This document shows, one piece after another, positions 55,805 to 63,575 of a DNA stretch of 64,000 nt. The DNA is from Tardiphaga robiniae (GTDB lineage: Bacteria > Pseudomonadota > Alphaproteobacteria > Rhizobiales > Xanthobacteraceae). Location: NCBI RefSeq assembly GCF_013359755.1, contig NZ_JABMCJ010000085.1, positions 186,001-250,000 on the forward strand, given 5' to 3'. Below the pieces are notes generated by a model. That model did not search any database and was not told the origin of the DNA. It saw only the letters and a list, made by a program, of their open reading frames with translations. Within the stretch, counting starts at the first letter, position 1. Every line of letters begins with the position of its first letter. The position numbers and the translations under genes are program-made.

Positions 55805-57028
55805 TTACTCTGCTGCTGTCGTCACGATCCTGATCTCAGATGTCAGTGTCCGGTGTACCGGGCACTTGTCAGCGATCTCCATGAGCTTTGCGCGCTGCTC
55901 CGCATCGAGCTTGCCGTCGATCGTGATGACGCGTTCAATCTGGTCCAGCATGCCGTCCTTGGTCTCGCATTCCTCGCAATCCCTGGCGTAGATCTTCTTG
56001 TGGTTCAGCGTCACCGTGACGTGGTCCATCGGCAATGCCTTGCGTTCGGCATAGAGCCGCATGGTCATCGCGGTGCAGGCGCCGAGCGCGCTGAGCAGCA
56101 GATCATACGGACCGGGTCCGGTGTCCTCGCCGCCGGCGGCGATCGGCTCGTCGGCGAGTATCTGATGCGGGCCGACAGTGATGACCTGCTGGAATTTGCT
56201 GGCGCGCGTCTCGCTCACCACCACCTTGCGCGGCTCTTCAGGCAGGCTCGCTACGGGCGTGACGGCGACCGCATTGAGATAGCGTCCGGCCCAGGCGGCG
56301 ATGACATCGGCGACATAGATCGCGTCATGCTTTTGCGTGAGCAGATGATCGGCGCCGGCCAGCGAGACGAAGCTCTTGGGATGTTTGGCAGCGACGAAAA
56401 TCTTCGTGGCGTTGTCGATGCCCACTGTGTCGTCGGTGGGCGCATGCATGATCAGCAGCGCCTTGTGCAGCCTGGTCACCTTTGTGATCAGATTGTGCTC
56501 GGCGATATCGTCGAGGAATTCACGCTTGATGCTGAACGGCCGGCCGGCGAGCTTGACCTCGACCTCGCCTTTTTCGCGGATCGCGTCGACATGTTCGGCG
56601 AACATGTCGGTGACATGCGCGGGATCGGAGGGCGCCGCGATGGTGACAACGGCCTTGGCTTCCGGCACCTGTTCAGCGGCGGCGAGGATCGCTGCGCCGC
56701 CGAGGCTGTGGCCGATCAGGATTGCCGGTGTCTGGCGTATTTCCCGCAAATGGTCGGCGGCCTTTACGAGATCGGCGATATTCGACGAGAACGTGCTATT
56801 GGCGAAATCGCCCTCGCTGGAGCCGAGGCCAGTGAAGTCGAAGCGCAGCACGGCGATGCCCTTGAGCGTCAGCGCCGCGGAGATACGCCGAGCCGCGAGC
56901 ACATCCTTGCCGCAAGTGAAGCAATGCGCGAACAGCGCATATGCATGGACAGCGCCATCGGGCAGGTCCAGCGCCGCCGCCAGCATATGGCCGGCCGCGC
57001 CGGGGAATTGAAAGCGTTCAGTTGGCAC
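55805..57028 (-). CDS. Alpha/beta hydrolase-OsmC fusion protein
   Basis: A 407-residue two-domain protein starting at a GTG preceded by AGGAG. Residues about 1-250 form an alpha/beta hydrolase with GHSLGG nucleophile elbow (about 105-110), an Asp in APTDDTVG and His in AGADHLL. Residues about 265-407 form an OsmC/Ohr domain with the peroxidatic-type Cys in LLSALGACTAMTMRLYA and the second Cys in DKCPVHRTL. OsmC proteins reduce organic hydroperoxides. The combined architecture is known but not well studied; the hydrolase may release oxidised acyl groups for the OsmC part (inferred). Confidence 0.88.
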   Translation of the reverse strand: MPTERFQFPGAAGHMLAAALDLPDGAVHAYALFAHCFTCGKDVLAARRISAALTLKGIAVLRFDFTGLGSSEGDFANSTFSSNIADLVKAADHLREIRQTPAILIGHSLGGAAILAAAEQVPEAKAVVTIAAPSDPAHVTDMFAEHVDAIREKGEVEVKLAGRPFSIKREFLDDIAEHNLITKVTRLHKALLIMHAPTDDTVGIDNATKIFVAAKHPKSFVSLAGADHLLTQKHDAIYVADVIAAWAGRYLNAVAVTPVASLPEEPRKVVVSETRASKFQQVITVGPHQILADEPIAAGGEDTGPGPYDLLLSALGACTAMTMRLYAERKALPMDHVTVTLNHKKIYARDCEECETKDGMLDQIERVITIDGKLDAEQRAKLMEIADKCPVHRTLTSEIRIVTTAAE

Positions 57029-57373
57029 GGTGGGCTCCTGTCGTGACAGATGTCTCTTTCTACACCGATTCCACCCAATCAATCAGTGGGTACCCAACAT
57101 CCGTGCGAGAATGAGGCCGAGCTGCTCTCTTCGCGCCGCACCTCGGGTTGAACTTTAGTTCTGCGCGGCCGCTCGAGCACGCGCTTGCCGGCCTCCGATG
57201 TCGGTGCTAGATGTCGGGTCATCGTACAACTTTTGGGGTGCGCTGCCGCTACAAGCTGATGGACGGCGGGCCGGCACGCTCCTAGAATTGTGACAAGATC
57301 GACCCCGCAAAGGGGCGAACCAGAATAATGGCCAACGCGCCGCATCGGGAAATTCACAGGGAGGATTTCGTCC
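57029..57373. promoter_or_regulatory. Promoter region of the TRAP operon with candidate operator
   Basis: 345 bases between divergent genes, with no coding signal. At 57217-57230 it holds GGTCATCGTACAAC. The same 14 bases occur at 61152-61165, over the start of the FadR-type regulator gene. The core TCGTACAA has the TNGTACNA symmetry seen in FadR-subfamily operators. This is the likely control site for the TRAP genes. Confidence 0.6.
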
Positions 57374-58378
57374 ATGAAGAGAAGAGATGTCGTCAAAGGC
57401 GGACTGGCCGCGCTCGCGGTTGGCGCTACCGGTCTCGGGCGGTTTACGCCTGCGCAGGCGCAGACCAAGATGGTCCTCAAGGCCTCTGACGTCCACCCGC
57501 TCGGCTACCCCACGGTCGAATCCGTGGTGCGCATGGGCAAGAAGCTGGATGCCGCCACAAGCGGCCGGCTCACCATCCAGATGTTTCCGTCCATGCAGCT
57601 CGGCGGCGAGAAGGAAGCCATCGAGCAGGCCCAGGTCGGCGCTCTGCAGATCGCGCGCATTTCCGTCGGCGCCGTCGGCCCGGTGGTCGATGACGTCAAC
57701 GTCTTCAACATGCCGTTCGTGTTTCGCGATTCCAAGCACATGGAAGCGGTCCTCGATGGCGAGATTGGCACCGAGCTGCTGAACAAGATCACGGCCAATG
57801 AAAAAACCGGCCTGGTCGCGCTTGGCTGGATGAATGCCGGCTCGCGCAACATCTATAACAGCAAGCGCCCGATCAAGACGCTCGCTGATCTCAAGGGTCT
57901 CAAGATCCGGATGATCGGCAATCCGTTGTTTATCGACACCATGAATGCGCTCGGCGGCAATGGTGTCGCCATGGGCTTCGATCAGGTGTTTAGCGCCATG
58001 CAGACCGGCGTCGTCGATGGGGCCGAGAACAACCTGCCATCCTTCGTGGCGCAGAACCACTTCCAGGTCGCCAAGTATTTCTCGATGACAGAGCATCTGA
58101 TCATTCCGGAATTGCTGGTGTTCTCGAAGGCGTCATGGGCGAAGCTCACGCCGGACGATCAGGCGCTGCTGAAGAAATTCGGCCGCGAAGCGCAGCTCGA
58201 ACAGCGCGTGCTCTGGTACGAGGCGGAGAAGACCGCACTGGACAAGATGAAGGAAGTCGGCACCGACATCGTCACGTCCATCGACAAGCAGCCGTTCCGC
58301 GATGCCGTGAAGCCGGTGTGGGACAAATACGGCGCGAAATACGCCGAGATGACCAAGCGCATTGCTGCGGTGAGCTAG
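57374..58378 (+). CDS. TRAP transporter substrate-binding protein (DctP type)
   Basis: A 334-residue periplasmic protein. The N terminus MKRRDVVKGGLAALAVG resembles a Tat or Sec signal, with cleavage after AQAQ near residue 30. The DctP pattern GRLTIQMFPSMQLGGEKEAIEQ and LKGLKIRMIGNPLFIDTMNALG contains the Arg that usually binds the substrate carboxylate. It captures an organic acid for the Q/M permease that follows. The FadR-type regulator nearby suggests a sugar acid or dicarboxylate; the exact ligand is unknown. Confidence 0.92.
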   Translation: MKRRDVVKGGLAALAVGATGLGRFTPAQAQTKMVLKASDVHPLGYPTVESVVRMGKKLDAATSGRLTIQMFPSMQLGGEKEAIEQAQVGALQIARISVGAVGPVVDDVNVFNMPFVFRDSKHMEAVLDGEIGTELLNKITANEKTGLVALGWMNAGSRNIYNSKRPIKTLADLKGLKIRMIGNPLFIDTMNALGGNGVAMGFDQVFSAMQTGVVDGAENNLPSFVAQNHFQVAKYFSMTEHLIIPELLVFSKASWAKLTPDDQALLKKFGREAQLEQRVLWYEAEKTALDKMKEVGTDIVTSIDKQPFRDAVKPVWDKYGAKYAEMTKRIAAVS

Positions 58379-58395
58379 CGGCATGTTCTCAATGT

Positions 58396-58421
58396 GTCGT
58401 CCCCGCCTTCGCGGGGACGAC
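58396..58421. repeat. Hairpin between the TRAP binding-protein and permease genes
   Basis: A perfect 11-bp stem GTCGTCCCCGC/GCGGGGACGAC with a CTTC loop, 17 bases after the dctP stop. No T run follows, so it is more likely a stability or repeat element than a terminator. Confidence 0.65.
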
Positions 58422-58461
58422 AGGATAGGCCTGCGCTTCCGTCGCGTTACCTGAGGTCTTC

Positions 58462-59037
58462 ATGTCTGACGTTATTTCCAAACTGCCGGCTGCATCCAGT
58501 CATCACGCCGATACGGCCAGCCATGGTGCGGCTTACGCGTTCCGCCGCGCCATGAACGCACTATACTGGTCCGGCGCCGTGTTTTCTTGCCTGGCGCTTG
58601 TGCTGATCTCCGCGATTATTCCTTGGGCTGTTTACACCCGCTACATTTTGAACAGCGCGGCGTCGTGGCCGGAGCCGCTGGCGGTGTTGCTGACGATAGC
58701 GGTGACTTTCATTGGCGCCGCCAACTGCTATCGCCAGCGCATCCACATGAACATGACGGTAGGTACCAACCTGCTGCCGCCTCACGCGCGTGTCGTGGCT
58801 GCTTTCATCAGCGAGTTGCTGATGGCTGCGGTGGCACTGTTCATGGTGATCTGGGGCATGAAGCTGGTGATGACCACTTGGGGCAATTCGGTGGATGAAT
58901 TTCCCTGGTTGTCTGTCGGGATCACCTACATGCCGATCCCCGTTTCCGGCGCGATGATGTTTCTCTTTGTCGTCGAACGCCTGACCATCGGTCCGCCGCC
59001 ACAGGATGGCAGCGACGCACACATACCTCTCGACTAG
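58462..59037 (+). CDS. TRAP transporter small permease (DctQ type)
   Basis: A 191-residue membrane protein with four helices, the normal DctQ layout. After a polar N terminus the first helix is LVLISAIIPWAVYTRYIL, and the family-typical WPEPLAVLLTIAVTFIGAA and the last amphipathic helix (YMPIPVSGAMMFLFVVE) follow. It joins the large permease to form the channel. Confidence 0.9.
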   Translation: MSDVISKLPAASSHHADTASHGAAYAFRRAMNALYWSGAVFSCLALVLISAIIPWAVYTRYILNSAASWPEPLAVLLTIAVTFIGAANCYRQRIHMNMTVGTNLLPPHARVVAAFISELLMAAVALFMVIWGMKLVMTTWGNSVDEFPWLSVGITYMPIPVSGAMMFLFVVERLTIGPPPQDGSDAHIPLD

Positions 59038-59077
59038 CTTCGCCGATCAGCTCCAGCCAGAATAAAGAAAATCCGAC

Positions 59078-60370
59078 ATGGACATCGCCGTTCTTCTGCT
59101 CAGCATGTGTCTGTTCTTCGCCGTCGGCATGCCGATCGCCTTTGCCCTGGCGCTTTCCGCGCTGGTCGGCGCACTGTGGATCGATCTGCCCGTTGCAGCT
59201 GTGATGCAGCAACTCTCCAGCGGCGTCGGCAAGGTGTCGATGCTGACCGTGCCGTTCTTCGTGCTGGCCGGCGCCATCATGGCAGAAGGCGGCATGGCCC
59301 GAAGGCTGGTTGATTTTGCAGCCGTCGTGGTCGGCTTCACGCGCATCCGCGGCGGCCTCTCCCAGGTCAATATTCTGGCTACGACCATCATGTCCGGGAT
59401 CTCCGGCTCGTCGGTCGCGGATACGTCGGCGATTGGCTCGGTGATGATCCCGCAGATGGCGGCGAAGGGGTATCCACGGGTGTTCGCCACCAATGTGACC
59501 ATCTCCGCCTCGGTCCAGGCGATCCTGGTGCCGCCGAGCCACAATGCGGTGATCTATTCGCTGGCGACCGGCGGCGTGGTCTCGATCACCAGCCTGTTCC
59601 TGGCAGGTATCGTGCCCGGGCTATTGCTTGGCTTCGCGATCATGTTGTTGTGTCTCTACTTTGCCTATCGCGATGGTCATCCGAAGGGCGAGCCGGTGCC
59701 AGTGAAGCAGGCGCTGAAGATGCTGGGGGATGCCACCTGGGGAATCGTCACGCTGGTAATTGTGCTCGGTGGCATTCTCACAGGCGTGTTCACGCCGATC
59801 GAGGCTGGCGCTGTGGCGTGCGTCTGGGCCTTCTTCGTCACGATGTTTATCTATCGCGACTACAAATGGTCCGAGCTGCCGATGCTGACCTACCGGACGC
59901 TCCAGACGGTGGCGATGGTGTTGACGCTGGTCGCGACCGCGTCATGCTTCGGCTATGTCGCCGCCATGATGCAGATGCCGGCGCATATGACGGAGTTCTT
60001 CGTCGCCATCTCGTCGAATAAATACGTGCTGCTGATGTGGCTCAATATCATGCTGCTGATCCTCGGCACGGCGCTCGATCTCGCGCCGCTGCTGCTGATC
60101 TGCACGCCGATCCTGCTGCCGGTGGTGAAGAGTTTCGGGATCGACCCCGTGCATTTCGGCATCGTGATGCTTCTCAATCTCGGCATCGGCCTACTGACGC
60201 CGCCGGTCGGTACCACGCTGTTCGTGGGCTGCGCCATCGGCAAGGTCTCGGTGGACGAGGTGATGCGTGGCATCTGGCCGTTTTACTGGGTGATGTTCGC
60301 CGTGTTGATGCTGGTGACTTACGTACCGTGGTTCTCGATGGCGCTGCCGCACGCATTCGGCTTCAGGTGA
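59078..60370 (+). CDS. TRAP transporter large permease (DctM type)
   Basis: A 430-residue integral membrane protein with about twelve helices. FFVLAGAIMAEGGMARRLVDFA, SGISGSSVADTSAIGSVMIPQMAAKGYP and the C-terminal LNLGIGLLTPPVGTTLFVG are hallmark DctM sequences. It drives sodium-dependent uptake of the acid delivered by the binding protein. It ends 1 base before the convergent regulator stop. Confidence 0.94.
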   Translation: MDIAVLLLSMCLFFAVGMPIAFALALSALVGALWIDLPVAAVMQQLSSGVGKVSMLTVPFFVLAGAIMAEGGMARRLVDFAAVVVGFTRIRGGLSQVNILATTIMSGISGSSVADTSAIGSVMIPQMAAKGYPRVFATNVTISASVQAILVPPSHNAVIYSLATGGVVSITSLFLAGIVPGLLLGFAIMLLCLYFAYRDGHPKGEPVPVKQALKMLGDATWGIVTLVIVLGGILTGVFTPIEAGAVACVWAFFVTMFIYRDYKWSELPMLTYRTLQTVAMVLTLVATASCFGYVAAMMQMPAHMTEFFVAISSNKYVLLMWLNIMLLILGTALDLAPLLLICTPILLPVVKSFGIDPVHFGIVMLLNLGIGLLTPPVGTTLFVGCAIGKVSVDEVMRGIWPFYWVMFAVLMLVTYVPWFSMALPHAFGFR

Positions 60371-60371
60371 G

Positions 60372-61157
60372 CTACTGGACCGGATCGACTGACAACTGCT
60401 TGTAGCGTTCCTTGCCGTTCAGCAAATGCCGGCGCATCGCATCGCGAGCCTTGCGCGGCGAACGGGCGCTGATCGCATTGACGATGACTTGATGCTCCTT
60501 CTCGATGCTCTCGAGATAGCGCTTCTGCAATTCGGCCTTGCCATCGAAGGTGCGGATGCTCTGTCGCGGGATGATGAGACCGCCGAGGAATTCCAGAAAG
60601 CCGACGAAGCGCGCATTCTGCGTCGCGACGGCAATGGCGAAGTGGAAGTCGAAATCCTCCTTCACCGCACGGTCGCCATTGGCGATGGCGCGGCTGAAGG
60701 TAGCTGCGGCCTTGGCAATGGCTCGGATCTGGGCAGCGGTGGCGCGCTCGCTGGCTATAGCCGCGGCCTCCATCTCGACGGCCGTGCGCAGTTCAAGAAT
60801 TTCGATCACGCTGCCAAGCGAGCCCAGGCCGTCGGGGTCGATGGCATAAGGTTGCTGATCGGGCTCACTGTTGACGAAGGCACCGGCGCCCTGCCGAGTG
60901 GTTACAAGGCCCCGGGCGCGGAGTGCGGCAATCGCCTCGCGAACGACCGTGCGGCTGACGCCCATGGCCGCCATCATGGCCTGCTCGGTCGGCAGGCGCG
61001 CGCCTGCGGGCAAGCGGCCTTCGATGATCTGGGCAGCGATGCGCTCGACGACTTCCTCAGTACGGCGGCGCACGGGATTGAGCGGTCGCAGCAAAGGCGT
61101 GCCTGCGGCCCCATTGGTTGTCTTGCGCTTGGTGCGTGGCTTAGCTTGTCCGGTCAT
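60372..61157 (-). CDS. FadR-type GntR family regulator
   Basis: A 261-residue regulator. The winged helix is at about residues 32-105 (IIEGRLPAGARLPTEQAMMAAMGVSRTVVREAIAALRARGLV). The C-terminal helical FCD domain (about 125-250) senses a small carboxylate, with metal-ligand residues DFHFAIA and a late His. It is convergent with the TRAP genes. A copy of the box found before the TRAP operon covers its own start codon, so autoregulation and TRAP control are likely; the inducer is probably the TRAP substrate. Confidence 0.9.
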   Translation of the reverse strand: MTGQAKPRTKRKTTNGAAGTPLLRPLNPVRRRTEEVVERIAAQIIEGRLPAGARLPTEQAMMAAMGVSRTVVREAIAALRARGLVTTRQGAGAFVNSEPDQQPYAIDPDGLGSLGSVIEILELRTAVEMEAAAIASERATAAQIRAIAKAAATFSRAIANGDRAVKEDFDFHFAIAVATQNARFVGFLEFLGGLIIPRQSIRTFDGKAELQKRYLESIEKEHQVIVNAISARSPRKARDAMRRHLLNGKERYKQLSVDPVQ

Positions 61158-61165
61158 CGTACAAC
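61152..61165 (-). promoter_or_regulatory. Candidate operator over the start of the FadR-type gene
   Basis: GGTCATCGTACAAC, identical to 57217-57230. The start codon (CAT on the plus strand, 61155-61157) lies inside it, so a bound regulator would block its own expression. The identity at the two expected places is seen directly; binding is inferred. Confidence 0.58.
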
Positions 61166-61227
61166 CGGGCTATCATCGCCGATGTCGCTGCGCAAGCTTG
61201 CGGCACGCGTCATTGCGCTGCACGCTC

Positions 61228-61749
61228 TTACATTGTTTCGAGTTCGGGCAGCTTGAGATCGCATTCGACCCAGGCGCCGTTAATGGTGAAGCGCTGGAAC
61301 GGCGAGTCGGGCACCGGTGCCTGCAATGGGGCGAGGAACTGCGCGTCGGCGGGGCTGCGGAGGTGAAACTGGATATGGCTGGCGGAAAGGGCGTTGCGCG
61401 ACAGCCAGATCATGCCGGAAAACAGCTCGATCAGCAGTTGTCCGTATTTATCGAGACCGGCACTCCCGAAGTCGTAGGTCGGCGACACGGTCATGAAACG
61501 GCAACGCAGCACGGGACCTTCGAATTTGGGCATCAGAAGTTTGCTGACCTGACAGAAGGCCTGCGGAACGGTGCCGTCGTAGAGACCGTACAACCCACCC
61601 TTGCCGCCCTGCATGACAGGGTCCAGCGCCGCGAAAATACCCTGGGTGTAAGTGGAGAAGTCTTCCTCGGCTGCCTCGGCAGCCTTCCGCCACTGCGACT
61701 TCAGTGAAGCCCAGCTTCTGTCGGCGTCGGTGATCGGCACGAGCCGCAT
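61228..61749 (-). CDS. Conserved-looking protein of unknown function
   Basis: A 173-residue soluble protein I do not recognise. A GGGGGA site precedes the ATG. The chain starts MRLVPITDADRSW, has a helical N-terminal third, a glycine patch GGKGGLYGLYDG (about residues 50-61) and beta-rich remainder (LRCRFMTVSPTYDFG, SHIQFHLRSP). The pattern is distantly like PAS or GNAT folds but no key residues support either. Codon use is typical of the window, so it is very likely real. Confidence 0.7.
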   Translation of the reverse strand: MRLVPITDADRSWASLKSQWRKAAEAAEEDFSTYTQGIFAALDPVMQGGKGGLYGLYDGTVPQAFCQVSKLLMPKFEGPVLRCRFMTVSPTYDFGSAGLDKYGQLLIELFSGMIWLSRNALSASHIQFHLRSPADAQFLAPLQAPVPDSPFQRFTINGAWVECDLKLPELETM

Positions 61750-62180
61750 CTCGAGGTCCCCCCGCCGATTTACACACGGCCGGATGCAACCCTAGCTATA
61801 TACCCTCAAGATTTTGATAACGCGGGAACTTGGCGCCAGCGGCGTTTGCGCGCCAGCGGACGTCTACAGAGCGCGTTCAGGCGCCAGCGGACTGTAGTCC
61901 GGCTGCAGCTGCGGCCACGATCGACGCCACGACCTGCTTCCAGGTCTTCGACGACTGCGGGCGATGAGACGAGGCTTTGAAGCGCATGGTCTTGTCCGGT
62001 TTGGCCGCACATATTGCTGCGCAGCCGAGCGTCCTCAGGGACGACACCCGGAAAATCGTGCCTTGCGCGGGGGAAGTCGATCCCCCGGCAAAAATAGCAA
62101 TACCCGCGCTGCTCTCGTGCCGGACGGCGGTTGGCTTGTTCTCTGCCGGCAATGAACGGCAGTGAATTATTCTCGCTGCC
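61750..62180. other. Intergenic region with short direct repeats
   Basis: About 430 bases. GCGCCAGCGG occurs three times (61833-61842, 61850-61859, 61881-61890). A minus-strand short frame (36 residues, ending near 61877, MRFKASSHRPQSSKTW...) could code a small Ala-rich helical peptide but lacks a good ribosome site; I do not call it a gene. Promoter sequences for the divergent or following genes are probably here. Confidence 0.4.
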
Positions 62181-62678
62181 TCAACCCATCGCGGGAGCTT
62201 GCTCCTGCACTGCCGCCGGCTCCTGGCAAACATCGACCCAGCTGGCCCCGGTCAGTTCGGCCATCCGTGCCGGGGACATCCGCACCGAACTGTTGACCGA
62301 GCCCGCCGCCGGCCACACCTCGGCGAATTCCTTCAGCGACACGTCGCAGTAGACTTGTAATGGCGTTGCCAGGCCGAACGGGCAGACGCCGCCGACCGGA
62401 TGGCCGGTGAGGGCAACGACCTCGTCGGCCCCCAGCATGCGGGGCTTGCCGCCAAGTGCATCGCGTGCCTTCTTATTGTCGAGCCGCGCTGTACCCTTGG
62501 TCACCACCAGCACCACCCGGTCGCCGACCCGCACCGACAGCGTCTTGGCGATTTGGCCGGGTTCGACGCCCAATGCCTCGGCGGCGAGAAGGACCGTGGC
62601 CGAGCTTTTGTCGGTGACCGTGACGGATAATTCGGGGGCGTTGGCGGTGAGAAAGGCGCGGACGGACTCAAGGCTCAT
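62181..62678 (-). CDS. YbaK/EbsC-type aminoacyl-tRNA deacylase
   Basis: A 165-residue protein. Start at MSLESVRAFLTANAP; nine more residues upstream are not conserved. The YbaK/ProX fold is shown by KTLSVRVGDRVVLVVTKGTARLD and by the conserved Lys in KKARDALGG, and VVALTGHPVGGVCPFG contains the characteristic GxxxGGVxP loop. The family hydrolyses mischarged tRNA such as Cys- or Ala-tRNA-Pro. Single gene. Confidence 0.9.
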   Translation of the reverse strand: MSLESVRAFLTANAPELSVTVTDKSSATVLLAAEALGVEPGQIAKTLSVRVGDRVVLVVTKGTARLDNKKARDALGGKPRMLGADEVVALTGHPVGGVCPFGLATPLQVYCDVSLKEFAEVWPAAGSVNSSVRMSPARMAELTGASWVDVCQEPAAVQEQAPAMG

Positions 62679-62858
62679 GATGCGGTCTCGGTGACATACC
62701 GCCACGCCCTCTCACATGTCGCCGACAAAGTGAAGTCAGATCCGTGCATTGGGGAACTGGGACGGCGCTGCCGCGCCATTCCCTCACGCCGGTTTTGACC
62801 TTATACGGGCTCTTGTCTGGCTGACCGTGCCGGGCGATGTTCTGGAGCCTACCTCTCG

Positions 62859-63575
62859 ATGCTGCCGGCCTATGTGATCCATGCCAAGTCGTTGCCCGAG
62901 CGCACGGAGCATATCCAGCGCGAGCTCGACCGTGCGGGCATCAAGTTCGAGTGGGTGCTGGATTTCGATGCCGACGAGATCACCTCCGATGTCGATCGGG
63001 CTTATTTCGCCGAAGGCGCCGACCTCACGCTGCGGCAAAAATCCTGCGCGCTGAAACATGTGGTCGCCATGCAGCGCATCCGCGAGCGCGGCCAGGATCT
63101 GGCGCTGATCTTCGAGGATGACGCATTGCTGGTGCCGGATTTCTGCGACCAGTTGAAGCGCGTGCTCGATGAAGCCGAAAAGTGGCCGCGGCCGCGCATT
63201 CTGCATCTTGGCGCCGCGACCAATTTTTACACCCCGGCGTCGGAGTTGCGCCCGGGGCAGATCGTCTATCCCGGCAATCGCGTGCGCAATATGGAAGCCT
63301 ATGTGCTGGGCGCGCCCGAGGCTTCGGCACGACTTGACTGGATCGCGCGGCATCCGATGCATGAGCCTATCGACATCGCCTTTAACACCGGCGATCCCGC
63401 CATGGGCATCCCGTTCCTGTGGCCGGAACCGCCGCTGGCCGAACAAGGCTCGCTCAACGGCGTGTTCAAGAGCTCACTCGATCGCAAGGGGCATGCGCAA
63501 TTGCAGTTGCGCATACAGTTTGCCGTGCAGAAGTTCAGGCGGCGTTATTTGAAGCGGTGGCTGAAGCTGAAGTAG
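62859..63575 (+). CDS. Family 25 glycosyltransferase
   Basis: A 238-residue cytoplasmic transferase. AYVIHAKSLPERTEHIQREL at the start and the acidic donor/metal motif LIFEDDALL (about residues 86-94) mark the LOS/LPS family 25. The second half is shorter than in GT25 enzymes such as LgtB. It probably adds a sugar to the lipopolysaccharide core or another glycan. The convergent O-antigen ligase overlaps its last 41 bases, fitting a surface polysaccharide locus. Confidence 0.88.
   Translation: MLPAYVIHAKSLPERTEHIQRELDRAGIKFEWVLDFDADEITSDVDRAYFAEGADLTLRQKSCALKHVVAMQRIRERGQDLALIFEDDALLVPDFCDQLKRVLDEAEKWPRPRILHLGAATNFYTPASELRPGQIVYPGNRVRNMEAYVLGAPEASARLDWIARHPMHEPIDIAFNTGDPAMGIPFLWPEPPLAEQGSLNGVFKSSLDRKGHAQLQLRIQFAVQKFRRRYLKRWLKLK

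Noticed and set aside
61877-62233. A 118-residue minus-strand frame between the unknown protein and the YbaK-type gene.
   Set aside because: Arg- and Ser-rich start, no ribosome site, and it overlaps the YbaK-type gene end; only its last 36 residues look protein-like, and this is too weak to call.
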